Assembly (NCBI GenBank): GCA_963836015.1
Contig: CAWIIF010000011.1
Location: forward strand, 124,001 to 188,000
Source: CAWCDJ01 sp963836015
Lineage (GTDB): Bacteria; Acidobacteriota; Terriglobia; Bryobacterales; Bryobacteraceae
DNA length: 64,000 nt
Direction of reading: 5' to 3'
In this document: positions 53,833 through 62,133 of the stretch, one piece after another
How the letters are laid out: each line of letters opens with the position of its first letter
How positions within the stretch are numbered: the stretch's first letter is position 1
The notes under the pieces: generated by a model
What the model was told of the DNA's origin: nothing
Seen by the model: only the letters and a program-made list of their open reading frames with translations
The model's database searches: none
Translations under genes and position numbers: made by a program

Positions 53833-56385
53833 CTACGCTACGGTGCTCCACTTGAGCAGGCTGCTGCAGGGCCGGGTCAAAGGATCGTCGAAGTGGTTGG
53901 GGCTGACGCGCAGAGCATATCCCAACCGGCCGGTCCGCTCGGGGAGAAGGTCGCGGCCGAAAACCGCCACTGAACCCTGTTGTTCCACCGCGGGCAAAAC
54001 CATAATTTCGGTTTCCTCGAGGTGGCCATTGCTATCGATCCGGCCCATCACCAGCTCGACCCGCACGTCCACAGGAGCCAGTCCGGCCAGCTCGACCGCC
54101 GCCCGAATGGGTACCGGATTTCCGCTCAGGACCGAAGCAGCCAGCCCCGGTCCGGATTCCACGAAACGAACCCGGTCCCAGACCTCGCGAATGCGCCCCG
54201 TCCACGCGGCCTTCTCGCGAACCGCCGCATAATTGGCCTGCTGCAAGCGCAGGTGCTGGCAATGAGCGGGTTCATAGAGCTCCGTCATGTATTCGCGCAC
54301 CATGCGGCGGCAGTCGAAATTCGGGCTGATGTACATCAGCGACTGCTTCATGCGGCGGACCCACTCGCGCGGGGTCTGCTCGCGCTGCTCGTAGAACATC
54401 GGGACGATTTCGTTTTCTAGCAGGTAATAGATGGCGCTGGCGTGCAGCGCATCCTGGTCTTCGGAGTACGGCTCGCGTTCGCCGATGGCCCATCCGCCAA
54501 GGCGCTCGTAGGCTTCGTCGAACCATCCGTCGAGTATGCTCAGGTTCAACACTCCGTTGATGGCTGCCTTCATTCCGCTGGTGCCGCAGGCTTCCTCGCC
54601 GCGGCGCGGGTTGTTCAGCCAGAGATCCACTCCCTGCACCATCTCGCGCCCCACCTTCATGTCGTAGTCCTCCACGAAGACCACGTGCTTCCAAAGATCG
54701 GGATCGCGCGAGAACCCGACCACCTCGCGGATGAAGGTCTTGCCGGGTTGATCCTTGGGGTGCGCTTTGCCGGCGATGACCAGTTGCACCGGCATATCCT
54801 TGTTCAGCAGAATGCGCTTGAGCCGCTCCACGTCGCGGAAGAGCAGAGTTGCGCGTTTGTAGGTCGCAAAGCGGCGCGCGAACCCGATGGTGAAGGCGTT
54901 GGGATCGAGCACTTCACCGGCCCGCCGGGTCTCTCCGGCCGAGGCCTGGCGCCGCATGGCGGCGGCGTGCTGCCGGCTCCGCACGAAATTGACCAGCCGG
55001 CGTTTGCGGCGGCGGTGCGTCTCCAGGAGCTCTTCGTCCGGAATGTCCTTAACCTGCTCCCAGATGTTCGGCTCGTTGAACCGCTCGCGCCAGTCCGGCT
55101 GCAGGTACTGATCGTAGAGCGAAGCCAGGTCGCCATTCAGCCAGCTCGGCAGGTGGACACCGTTGGTGATCGAGGTGATCGGCACTTCCCACACCGGGAG
55201 CTTCGGCCACAGGTCGTGGAACATTTCCTGCGAGACGTGCCGGTGAAGGCGGCTCACCGCGTTCCGGTAGGCCGCCGTATTCAGCGCCAGCACGGCCATC
55301 GAGAAGCGCTCATCGCGGTCGTAGCAGTTACGCCGTCCGAGCGCCATGAGCTGTTGGAAATCGATGCCGACCTCAGCGCAGTACTCCGAGAAGTAGTGGT
55401 ACATCAGGCCGGGGTCGAACAGGTCGATGCCGGCCGGGACCGGCGTGTGGGTGGTAAATACGTTGCTCGCGCGGGCCGCATCCAGAGCTTCGTCGAAGGT
55501 GAGACCCTGATCGCGCATTACCAGGCGGATCTGCTCGAGGGCCAGGAACGCGGAGTGGCCTTCGTTCATGTGGAAGACGGTGGGGCTGAAGCCCATGGCC
55601 TTCAGCGCGCGCATGCCGCCGATACCGAGGACGATCTCCTGCCGGATGCGCGTATCGATATCCCCGCCGTAAAGCGAATCGGTGATGTCGCGGTCCTGCG
55701 GCAGCACGTTATCGGGGATGTTGGTATCCAGCAAAAACAGGGAGATCCGCCCCACTTCGAGCTTCCACACCTGGATGAATACGTTGCCGGTGGGCAGCTT
55801 AACGGAGACTTTCAGGTCCTGTCCCACCGAATCCTGCACCGGCACCAGCGGCAGGGTATAGAAATCGTTCATCGGGTACCGCTCCTGCTGCCAACCGTCG
55901 GGGTTCAGCATCTGGCGGAAGTAACCCTGCTGGTAGAGCAAGCCAAGCCCGATGAGCGGAAAATCCTGGTCGCTGGCCGATTTCAGGTGGTCTCCGGACA
56001 AGATTCCGAGGCCGCCCGAATACACCGGCAGACACTCGGTCAGCCCGTACTCCGCGGAAAAATAAGCAATCAGCTTCCCATCGGCAGCCGCGGGGGCTTT
56101 CCGGACGCGCGAGTCGAAAGCCTCGCAGGCCATGCGGTAAAGCGAAAGATAGCGGGGGTCGGCCGCGGCGCGCTGGAGGGAAGATTGGGACACCTGGCCG
56201 AGCATCAGCACAGGGTTATAGCCGCAGCTTCGCCACAAAGACGGGTCCAGCCGGCGGAAGAGGGCCCGCACAATGGGCTCCCAAGCCCACACGATGTTAT
56301 AGGCCAGCTCGCTCAGCCGCGAAAGGGAATCCGGGAGGGCGGGCCGCACCAGAAACTCACGGATGGGTTGAATATAAAAGGGCAT
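53833..56385 (-). CDS. glgP: Alpha-glucan phosphorylase
   Basis: 850 aa, the archaeal/bacterial short GT35 branch. Releases glucose-1-phosphate from glycogen or maltodextrin using PLP. Recognised by the N-terminal region LAYNIVWAWEP, EYGLTECLPVYSGGLG, VFHMNEGHSAF, FTTHTPVPAG, and near residue 600 the PLP-binding SGMKAAINGVLNLSILDGW (Lys in GMKAA). Length and motif order match the alpha-glucan phosphorylase type rather than the classical GlgP with allosteric N-terminus. Divergent from the lytic transglycosylase gene. Confidence 0.93.
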   Translation of the reverse strand: MPFYIQPIREFLVRPALPDSLSRLSELAYNIVWAWEPIVRALFRRLDPSLWRSCGYNPVLMLGQVSQSSLQRAAADPRYLSLYRMACEAFDSRVRKAPAAADGKLIAYFSAEYGLTECLPVYSGGLGILSGDHLKSASDQDFPLIGLGLLYQQGYFRQMLNPDGWQQERYPMNDFYTLPLVPVQDSVGQDLKVSVKLPTGNVFIQVWKLEVGRISLFLLDTNIPDNVLPQDRDITDSLYGGDIDTRIRQEIVLGIGGMRALKAMGFSPTVFHMNEGHSAFLALEQIRLVMRDQGLTFDEALDAARASNVFTTHTPVPAGIDLFDPGLMYHYFSEYCAEVGIDFQQLMALGRRNCYDRDERFSMAVLALNTAAYRNAVSRLHRHVSQEMFHDLWPKLPVWEVPITSITNGVHLPSWLNGDLASLYDQYLQPDWRERFNEPNIWEQVKDIPDEELLETHRRRKRRLVNFVRSRQHAAAMRRQASAGETRRAGEVLDPNAFTIGFARRFATYKRATLLFRDVERLKRILLNKDMPVQLVIAGKAHPKDQPGKTFIREVVGFSRDPDLWKHVVFVEDYDMKVGREMVQGVDLWLNNPRRGEEACGTSGMKAAINGVLNLSILDGWFDEAYERLGGWAIGEREPYSEDQDALHASAIYYLLENEIVPMFYEQREQTPREWVRRMKQSLMYISPNFDCRRMVREYMTELYEPAHCQHLRLQQANYAAVREKAAWTGRIREVWDRVRFVESGPGLAASVLSGNPVPIRAAVELAGLAPVDVRVELVMGRIDSNGHLEETEIMVLPAVEQQGSVAVFGRDLLPERTGRLGYALRVSPNHFDDPLTRPCSSLLKWSTVA

Positions 56386-56475
56386 ACTGAAAAACGTGCG
56401 TTTATTTTCAAGATAGCAGATCGTCCGAAAACAACTTTCTATTCCACGATACCGCTCCCGAATGCGTCAGAATAG

Positions 56476-57120
56476 ATGTACGGTTCCATGCGTGCTTTAG
56501 TACTTTTGTTTCTTCTCACTGCGGGGTACGTCTCAGCCGGGGAGTACGCCGTGCTGTCCGGCGGGTCCCGCCTCCATGCCGATCGCCACGAAATCGCGGA
56601 CGGCATGGTCCGTCTCTATACGGGGAGCGGATACATCGAGCTCGAAGCGGCGCGGATTCAAGCATTTGAATCGGACGGCAAAACCCCGGCGCCGGCCGTT
56701 CAGCCGAACGCGACCCCAGCCGGGATGCCTGCGCGGACAGCTTCGCCCGGCCAACTCGCGGATGCTGCTGCCGACCGGTACGGCCTGCCGCGGGAGTTGG
56801 TACGAAGCGTGATCGCCGCCGAATCGGGGTTCCAACCCCAGGTGGTATCCCCAAAGGGAGCCGTCGGGTTGATGCAGTTAATGCCTTCGACTGCTGAGTC
56901 GCTGGGCGTCAACCCTAAAGATCCGGCGCAGAACGTGGACGCCGGAACGCGCTACCTGCGCGATCTGCTCGAAAAATACGACGGCCGGCTCTGGCACGCG
57001 CTGGCTGCCTACAACGCCGGCCCGGCCGCGGTCCAGAAGTACGGCGGGGTGCCGCCGTACCGCGAGACGGTGGAATACGTGAAACGCATCGACCGCGATC
57101 TGAAAAGAGCGGGCGACTAG
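56476..57120 (+). CDS. Exported lytic transglycosylase (SLT family 1)
   Basis: 214 aa. Signal peptide (LVLLFLLTAGYVSAG), a variable 75-residue linker, then the SLT core: AAESGFQPQVVSPKGAVGLMQLMPSTA with the catalytic Glu in ES, AGTRYLRDLL, and LAAYNAGPAAV. Cleaves peptidoglycan with formation of 1,6-anhydroMurNAc; product recycling would link to murQ in this window. The ATG at 56476 or that at 56488 could start. Possibly outer-membrane or periplasmic. Confidence 0.88.
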   Translation: MYGSMRALVLLFLLTAGYVSAGEYAVLSGGSRLHADRHEIADGMVRLYTGSGYIELEAARIQAFESDGKTPAPAVQPNATPAGMPARTASPGQLADAAADRYGLPRELVRSVIAAESGFQPQVVSPKGAVGLMQLMPSTAESLGVNPKDPAQNVDAGTRYLRDLLEKYDGRLWHALAAYNAGPAAVQKYGGVPPYRETVEYVKRIDRDLKRAGD

Positions 57121-57629
57121 GCCAGCACCGCCGACAGTGCGTGAATCGTAGACGCAATCCGCACCGCCGCCAGAATCGTTTCCTCCGAGACGCCCTTCTC
57201 GCGCAGGACCTTCTCGTGGGAGTCCACACAGGCGCCGCATCCGTTGATGGCGGAAACCGCCAGGCACCACAGCTCAAAATCCACCGGATCGCTGCCATGG
57301 GTCCGGATTACCTGCATGCGCAGCCGGGCCGGCATCGCGCCGTACTTCTCGTTGCTGCTGAGATGGCGGAACCGGTAAAAAATGTTGTTCATGCCCATGA
57401 CGGCCGCCGCGGCCTTGGCGGCGAAGAGAGCCTGTTCGTTCAAATGCTGCCCGGCCTCGGCGAGGACCGCCTCGACGACCTCGGGATTGCGGGCGGCAAC
57501 CGCGGAGCACACGGCCGTGCCCCACGCCTGCTGTTCGGTCAGTTCGGTCTGACGTAGGACGCTGCCCAGGTTCAGCTTCAGGTCCTTGGCGTATTCCGGG
57601 CAGCGTTCCAATAACTGTTCGAGTTGCAC
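57117..57629 (-). CDS. ahpD: Alkyl hydroperoxide reductase AhpD
   Basis: 170 aa from a GTG at 57629 that gives the normal N-terminus (MQLEQLLERCPEYAKDLKLN). Carboxymuconolactone decarboxylase fold with the thiol site C131-GAC134-VDSH138, matching the reducing Cys pair and proton-relay His of AhpD. Reduces AhpC in place of AhpF. Immediately after ahpC with two intervening bases, so one transcript. Converges on the transglycosylase gene with a four-base overlap (stop codons). Confidence 0.92.
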   Translation of the reverse strand: MQLEQLLERCPEYAKDLKLNLGSVLRQTELTEQQAWGTAVCSAVAARNPEVVEAVLAEAGQHLNEQALFAAKAAAAVMGMNNIFYRFRHLSSNEKYGAMPARLRMQVIRTHGSDPVDFELWCLAVSAINGCGACVDSHEKVLREKGVSEETILAAVRIASTIHALSAVLA

Positions 57630-57631
57630 GT

Positions 57632-58174
57632 TCAGATCGCGGGTGTCAAAACGGCTTCGCCCTTCTGCCAGTTGCAGGGGCACAGCTCGTCGGTCTGCAG
57701 GGCATCGAGCACGCGCAGGACTTCCTGCGGGTTGCGGCCCACCGAGAGGTCGTTCACCGAAACGAACCGGATGATGTTGTGCGGATCCACCACGAAGGTC
57801 GCGCGCTGTGCCACGCCTTCCTGCGGATCGAGGATGCCGAGGGCCGTGCACAGCTCTCGCTTGACATCGGCCAGCATGGGGAACGGCAGGTGCTTGAGGT
57901 CGTCGTGGTGCTGGCGCCAGGCCAGGTGCACGAACTCCGAATCGGTGCTGCCGCCGAGAATCTGGGCGTCGCGATCCTGGAACTCACGGTCGAGCTTTCC
58001 GAAGGCCGCGATCTCGGTCGGGCAGACGAAGGTGAAATCCTTCGGCCAGAAGAAGTAAACCTTCCACTTGTCTTTGTATTCCTGATCCGTGACGGTCTGG
58101 AACGTCTTCCCTTTTTCAAGGCTGACGGTAGCCTGCAGGGAAAACGCGGGGAACTTATGTCCAACTCCTAACAT
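57632..58174 (-). CDS. ahpC: Alkyl hydroperoxide reductase AhpC (2-Cys peroxiredoxin)
   Basis: 180 aa. Peroxidatic C51 in DFTFVCPTE, and two C-terminal cysteines C165 and C167 (DELCPCNW), the actinobacterial AhpC arrangement that depends on AhpD. Reduces H2O2, organic peroxides and peroxynitrite. Cytoplasmic. Third gene of the perR-phhB-ahpC-ahpD operon, 18 bases after phhB. Confidence 0.94.
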   Translation of the reverse strand: MLGVGHKFPAFSLQATVSLEKGKTFQTVTDQEYKDKWKVYFFWPKDFTFVCPTEIAAFGKLDREFQDRDAQILGGSTDSEFVHLAWRQHHDDLKHLPFPMLADVKRELCTALGILDPQEGVAQRATFVVDPHNIIRFVSVNDLSVGRNPQEVLRVLDALQTDELCPCNWQKGEAVLTPAI

Positions 58175-58192
58175 GTGCTTTATGTCTCCGTA

Positions 58193-58522
58193 TTAGTTTT
58201 CGTGCAACTGGTCGATCTTGGCTGCCAGAATGAAGTCGCTCTCGGTCAAGCCGTCGATTTTGTGCGTCCAGATCTTTACTTCGACCTTGCCCCAGGAAAG
58301 GTACAGGTCGGGATGGTGACCCTCCCGCTCGGCAAGCTCTCCCACGCGATTCGTGAAATCGAGCGCGCCGCGGAAATCCGGAAAGGAATAGCTCCGGGTC
58401 AGATGATGGCCCATCATGACCTGCCAGCCGGGAACCTGGAGTTTGAGATTCTCCAACTCCTCGCCCTGGAGAGGGGGAACTCCTCCCCGGCAGGGAACAC
58501 ACCGCTTCTCCGCTAGACTCAT
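58193..58522 (-). CDS. phhB: Pterin-4a-carbinolamine dehydratase
   Basis: 109 aa. Recycles 4a-hydroxytetrahydropterin; also known as DCoH. Catalytic signature EGHHPDLYLSWGKVEVKIWTH with the His pair, the Trp-Thr-His, and the late Asp in LTESD. The N-terminus has an unusual C/P-rich stretch (KRCVPCRGGVPPL). Its ATG overlaps the perR stop by one base (TAATG). No aromatic hydroxylase is in the window, so its use beside ahpC is unclear. Confidence 0.88.
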   Translation of the reverse strand: MSLAEKRCVPCRGGVPPLQGEELENLKLQVPGWQVMMGHHLTRSYSFPDFRGALDFTNRVGELAEREGHHPDLYLSWGKVEVKIWTHKIDGLTESDFILAAKIDQLHEN

Positions 58523-58965
58523 TATCGCTCTCCCGCCGCGTGAAGCGAAGGCCGGCAGCGTTCGCAGAAGCCGCGGAAGACGATGTCGTAATTGCGCACC
58601 ACGCGGCCGCCGAGCCAATCGCGCCGCGCAGCGTCCGGAAGATCGATCCAGGCGATATCCTCCACTGCCAGGCAGGAATCGCAAACGAAGTGGTGATGCG
58701 GGACCAGGTTGGTGTCGAAGCGGGCAGCCTTGCCGTCCGAGGCAACCTCGCGAACCAGGCCGGCTTGGGCCAGGGAACGCAGGCTGTTGTACACGGTAGC
58801 GCGGGACGAACGGGGGTCCTTGCGGTTGACCGCGTGGAAGATCTCCTCGGCGGTGGCGTGTACGGGGCGCCGGGCAAGGAATTCGAGAACCGCATAACGC
58901 TGCGGCGTGGGCCGCAGGCCGGCCTCGGCGAAAGCTCCGGATAACCTGGCGCTTAGCTTAGACAC
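58522..58965 (-). CDS. perR: Fur-family peroxide regulator (PerR-like)
   Basis: 147 aa. Winged-helix DNA-binding domain (LRPTPQRYAVLEFLARRPVHATAEEIF, RATVYNSLRSLAQAGLV) and dimerisation domain with HHHFVCDSC and CERC, the structural zinc cysteines. The regulatory metal ligands of the family (His/Asp) are compatible with PerR. A GTG start at 58965 is almost leaderless. It is the first gene of the ahpC operon and its promoter holds two matching boxes, so autoregulation and peroxide control are likely. A ferric-uptake type role is less likely in this context. Confidence 0.85.
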   Translation of the reverse strand: MSKLSARLSGAFAEAGLRPTPQRYAVLEFLARRPVHATAEEIFHAVNRKDPRSSRATVYNSLRSLAQAGLVREVASDGKAARFDTNLVPHHHFVCDSCLAVEDIAWIDLPDAARRDWLGGRVVRNYDIVFRGFCERCRPSLHAAGER

Positions 58966-59005
58966 AGTATGACTTTACACTAGGTCTAAAAGAGCTTTTT
59001 GTCAA
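58958..59005 (-). promoter_or_regulatory. perR-ahpCD promoter with two Fur/PerR-type boxes
   Basis: Minus strand: -35 TTGACA (59000-59005), 17-base spacer, -10 TAGTGT (58977-58982). The dyads TTAGACCTAGTGTAA (58975-58989) and its relative at 58958-58972 fit the 7-1-7 Fur-family pattern (TTAnAnn-n-nnTnTAA). The second box spans the start codon. Strong case for repression by the PerR-like protein. Confidence 0.7.
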
Positions 59006-59020
59006 GTGAGGCCCACTTCC

Positions 59021-60550
59021 TCACGGCCGCGGCTCTGTGACAGGGCTTCCGCCAATAATTGTGAGCTTCACGCGTGCTTCGCGAATCGAGTGCACGGGAA
59101 GGCGAGAGAGGTCGCGGTCGAAGAGGACGAAGTCGGCCAGCTTGCCCGGCTCGAGCGAGCCCTTCTCCTTCTCGGCGAACTCGGCGTAAGCGGCGTCGAG
59201 AGTATAGGCGCGCAGGGCCTGGTCGAGCGTCAGGCGCGTGCCATCGGGAGCGGTGCGCTCCAGGGCCATTTGCAGAGAGACGAGCGGCGGAGTAATGCCC
59301 GCCGCGAAGGCCTGGTCGTCGGTTCCAAAGGCAATTCTGACTCCCGCATCGAGGAGTGCCCGGCATGGAAAGAGATTCCGGGAGGGCGGCTGTCCCGCGG
59401 CGGTGCGCCAGTCGTCGTGGGCCAGGAGCGGAGGCTGCCAGCTGGCGATGGCGCCGGCATCCGCCATCATGCGGATGACATCGGGCGGCATGTCGTGAGC
59501 GTGCTCCACGCGGAAGCGGGGGTCGCGCAGGCCCCGCTCGCGGCGCACGCGGGCAAAGACGCCGAGCAGGATGCGCTGCTCCGCCTCGCCGCCGGTATGG
59601 ACCATCACCTGCAACCCGGCCTGCGAGGCGCCCGAAATCCAGGCGTAGTAGCTCTCCGCGGTGATGGCGCCGAAGCCCTTCACTGCTCCCCAATGCAGCC
59701 AGGAATCGCCGCGCCCGAACTCGGCGATGTAATCGCGCAGGCGGCGCCAGGCGGGCAAGGGCGGCGACGCATAGACGCGCACGCGCAGCCTCCCGGCCTT
59801 GTGCAGGCGCTGCAGAATCAGGAAATCGGGCCAGCCGTTATTGTGGTGGACCGATGTGACGCCCAGCCGGGCGAGACGGGCGGTGACCTGCTCGACCGTC
59901 CGGTCGTCCGGTTCGCGGGTACGCTCGATCAGCGCGGCATCCACGCGCCACATGGGGCCTCCACGAAAGATGCCGGCGGCCTCACCCTCAGTGCCGGGCG
60001 CAATTCCAGCGGCCCGGAGCGCGGCGGTATTGGCGATCCCGGCATCGCCTTCGACATTCAGCAGCCACACCGGATGATCGGGGGCGATGCGATCGAGCCA
60101 CCGGCGATCCGGCAAGCGGCCGCCCCACAAAGCGTCGGTCCAATCCTGTCCGAGAATCCACGCGCCCTTGGGAAGCTGCGCGGCATAGCCGGCGATCTTT
60201 TCGGCTGCTTCCTCCCGGCTGCGCAGGAACCGCATGAAGATAGGGGGAAACGGATGGGTACGGTCGAAGACGAACAGATGGATGTGGGAATCGATGAAGC
60301 CGGGTGTGACGGTTCCGCCGCCGCCGTCCACGATTCTGGTGGCGGGGCCGCACATCGCGCGCACCTGAGCGTTTGAACCGGCCAGCAGAATGCGATCTCC
60401 GGAAGCGGCCACGGCTTCGGCCCAGGGGCGATTGGGATCGCCGGTCCAGACGCGCGCGTTGACCACCGCCAGGGTCGCGACCTCCGCCGGCGCCGCGAAG
60501 GTGTTCAGCGCAAACCACACTACTGAAACGAGCACGGCTGCGGGCCGCAT
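59021..60550 (-). CDS. Exported amidohydrolase (YtcJ-type), second copy
   Basis: 509 aa from the ATG at 60550, which opens a signal peptide (MRPAAVLVSVVWFALNTFAAP). N-terminal beta domain and TIM barrel: DSHIHLFVFD metal motif, GWPDFLILQR, the Lys region LHWGAVKGFG, HTGGEAEQ, VEHAHDMP and FGTDDQAF as the metal/general-base residues, ending LEPGKLADFVLFDRD. Related to, but diverged from, the amidohydrolase at 16428-18137. Substrate unknown. Divergent from the aldo/keto reductase gene. Confidence 0.83.
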   Translation of the reverse strand: MRPAAVLVSVVWFALNTFAAPAEVATLAVVNARVWTGDPNRPWAEAVAASGDRILLAGSNAQVRAMCGPATRIVDGGGGTVTPGFIDSHIHLFVFDRTHPFPPIFMRFLRSREEAAEKIAGYAAQLPKGAWILGQDWTDALWGGRLPDRRWLDRIAPDHPVWLLNVEGDAGIANTAALRAAGIAPGTEGEAAGIFRGGPMWRVDAALIERTREPDDRTVEQVTARLARLGVTSVHHNNGWPDFLILQRLHKAGRLRVRVYASPPLPAWRRLRDYIAEFGRGDSWLHWGAVKGFGAITAESYYAWISGASQAGLQVMVHTGGEAEQRILLGVFARVRRERGLRDPRFRVEHAHDMPPDVIRMMADAGAIASWQPPLLAHDDWRTAAGQPPSRNLFPCRALLDAGVRIAFGTDDQAFAAGITPPLVSLQMALERTAPDGTRLTLDQALRAYTLDAAYAEFAEKEKGSLEPGKLADFVLFDRDLSRLPVHSIREARVKLTIIGGSPVTEPRP

Positions 60551-60676
60551 GTTAGATTCGACACCATCGTGTCCGGAATTGTTTCGGCATATGGTTTGGT
60601 CCATGTGGTTTGGTCTTGGAAGTGCTACAGCCAACCGGGGGGCAGGATGCAAGGCGCAGGAAGGTCTGAAGCAACC

Positions 60677-61522
60677 ATGGAGCGGCGGCCGTTCGGCCCG
60701 ACGGGGTGCGAGGTCGCGGTGATCGGGCAGGGTACGTGGTACATCGAGGAGAGCGACCGCTCTACGACCATTGACGCGCTGCGGCGCGGGCTCGATCTCG
60801 GCATGACCCATATCGACACGGCCGAGATGTACGGATCGGGAGCGGCCGAGGAGATTGCCGGCCAGGCGATTGCCGGGCGGCGCGACGAGGTGTTCCTGGT
60901 ATCGAAGGTACTTCCCCAAAACGCTTCGCGGCACGGCACGCTGGTGGCCTGCGAGCGCACCCTGGCGCGGCTGAGGACCGACCGGCTCGACTGCTACCTG
61001 CTGCACTGGCGCGGACCGCACCGGCTGGAGGAAACGATCGCGGCCTTCGAGCAGTTGCGGGCGGCCGGCAAGATCCGGTCCTGGGGAGTGAGCAACTTCG
61101 ATGAGGATGACCTGGAGGAAGCGCGGCGGATCGCCGGGGAGGGGATGATCGCGTGCGATCAGGTGCTCTATCACCTGAAACAGCGCGCGGTCGAGCACGC
61201 CGTGATTCCGTGGTGCGAGCGGCATAACGCCGCGGCCGTGGCTTACAGCCCCTTCGGGCACGGGGAGTTTCCAGGCCTGGACACCGCGGGTGGACAGCTG
61301 CTGCGTGAGATTGCGGAGGCGCACAACGCAACGCCGCGCCAGGTGGCGCTTCGTTTCCTGCTGCGCTGGCCGGGGACCTTTGCGATTCCGAAAGCTTCCA
61401 CGCCGGAACATGCCGCCGAGAACGCGGGAGCTGGTGGTTTGCGGCTTACGTCCGAGGAGATTGGGAAGATCGACGCGGCGTTTCCCCGAGGGCGAAAGCC
61501 CAGGCATCTGCCTGTACTCTGA
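60677..61522 (+). CDS. Aldo/keto reductase
   Basis: 281 aa. NADPH-dependent (alpha/beta)8 oxidoreductase. Catalytic tetrad: D in DTAEMYG (with Y), K in FLVSKVLP and H in CYLLHWRGP; cofactor-binding region near the C-terminus (FAIPKASTPEHAAEN). Substrate unknown. ATG at 60677 gives the usual MERRPFGPTG start; the ATG at 60647, after a GGGGGG run, is the alternative. Convergent with the RRM gene. Confidence 0.88.
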   Translation: MERRPFGPTGCEVAVIGQGTWYIEESDRSTTIDALRRGLDLGMTHIDTAEMYGSGAAEEIAGQAIAGRRDEVFLVSKVLPQNASRHGTLVACERTLARLRTDRLDCYLLHWRGPHRLEETIAAFEQLRAAGKIRSWGVSNFDEDDLEEARRIAGEGMIACDQVLYHLKQRAVEHAVIPWCERHNAAAVAYSPFGHGEFPGLDTAGGQLLREIAEAHNATPRQVALRFLLRWPGTFAIPKASTPEHAAENAGAGGLRLTSEEIGKIDAAFPRGRKPRHLPVL

Positions 61523-61549
61523 CGCTCCGCGCGGGCACACCAATACAGC

Positions 61550-61577
61550 AAAAGCCGCGGCCGGATGGGCCGCGGCT
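61550..61577 (-). terminator. Intrinsic terminator of the RRM gene
   Basis: Minus strand: perfect ten-base-pair stem AGCCGCGGCC/GGCCGCGGCT with a five-base loop followed by TTTTG, 31 bases after the RRM stop. The T run is short, so termination may be incomplete. The same stem could serve the convergent aldo/keto reductase gene. Confidence 0.6.
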
Positions 61578-61608
61578 CTGCCGAGGTTTCGATTGGGTCA
61601 GACTGCTG

Positions 61609-61950
61609 TTACCAGCGGGGTTCGCGGCGCTGGCGGGGTCCGCTGTTGCCGTATCCACCGCCGCCACCACGGGAGGCGCCGCCGAAACCGCGGCCGCCGC
61701 CTTCTGTCTTGGGTCTTGCTTCGTTGACGTTCAACTGCCGCCCGTCGAGATTGGCGCCGTTCAGGGCTTCAATCGCTTTGTCTGCCTCGGCTGCGTTCGC
61801 CATTTCGACGAAGGCAAAGCCGCGGGACCGGCCGGTGTCGCGGTCCGTAATCAGGTTGACGCGTTCCACGCTGCCATAGGGTTCAAAGAGGGTTCTGACG
61901 CTGGATTCGGTCGCGCCGAAATCCAAGTTTCCTACAAAAATATTCTTCAT
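61609..61950 (-). CDS. RRM-domain Gly-rich RNA-binding protein
   Basis: 113 aa. One RRM (about 2-76) with RNP2 IFVGNL and RNP1 RGFAFVEM, then a Gly/Arg-rich tail (GGGRGFGGASRGGGGGYG). Bacterial Rbp-type, frequently cold-induced, likely an RNA chaperone. The RRM is of a more canonical type than the protein at 6087-6485. Forms its own transcript with a terminator. Confidence 0.92.
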   Translation of the reverse strand: MKNIFVGNLDFGATESSVRTLFEPYGSVERVNLITDRDTGRSRGFAFVEMANAAEADKAIEALNGANLDGRQLNVNEARPKTEGGGRGFGGASRGGGGGYGNSGPRQRREPRW

Positions 61951-62133
61951 TTCTTTTCCGATCTGTTGATAAGCGAGCTAAACGAGGCAGGATTCAAACG
62001 GCCAGGTTGTTGCGGACTATCAATAACGTCTTCAGTATACCAGTCTTTGGCGGCGCGCGCGGGTTGGGAACCATACGAAACGGAAGCGGGCCGCGAGTTG
62101 TGCGAAAATGGTCGAAAAACAGAGGAGACCCGC

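Noticed and set aside
53621..53851. Small minus-strand frame of 76 codons upstream of the zinc-ribbon side
   Set aside because: No ribosome-binding site, overlaps the glgP end, composition not protein-like.
54442..56475. Open frame of 677 codons opposite glgP
   Set aside because: Shadow of a conserved gene; no motif, and the glgP frame shows full family conservation.
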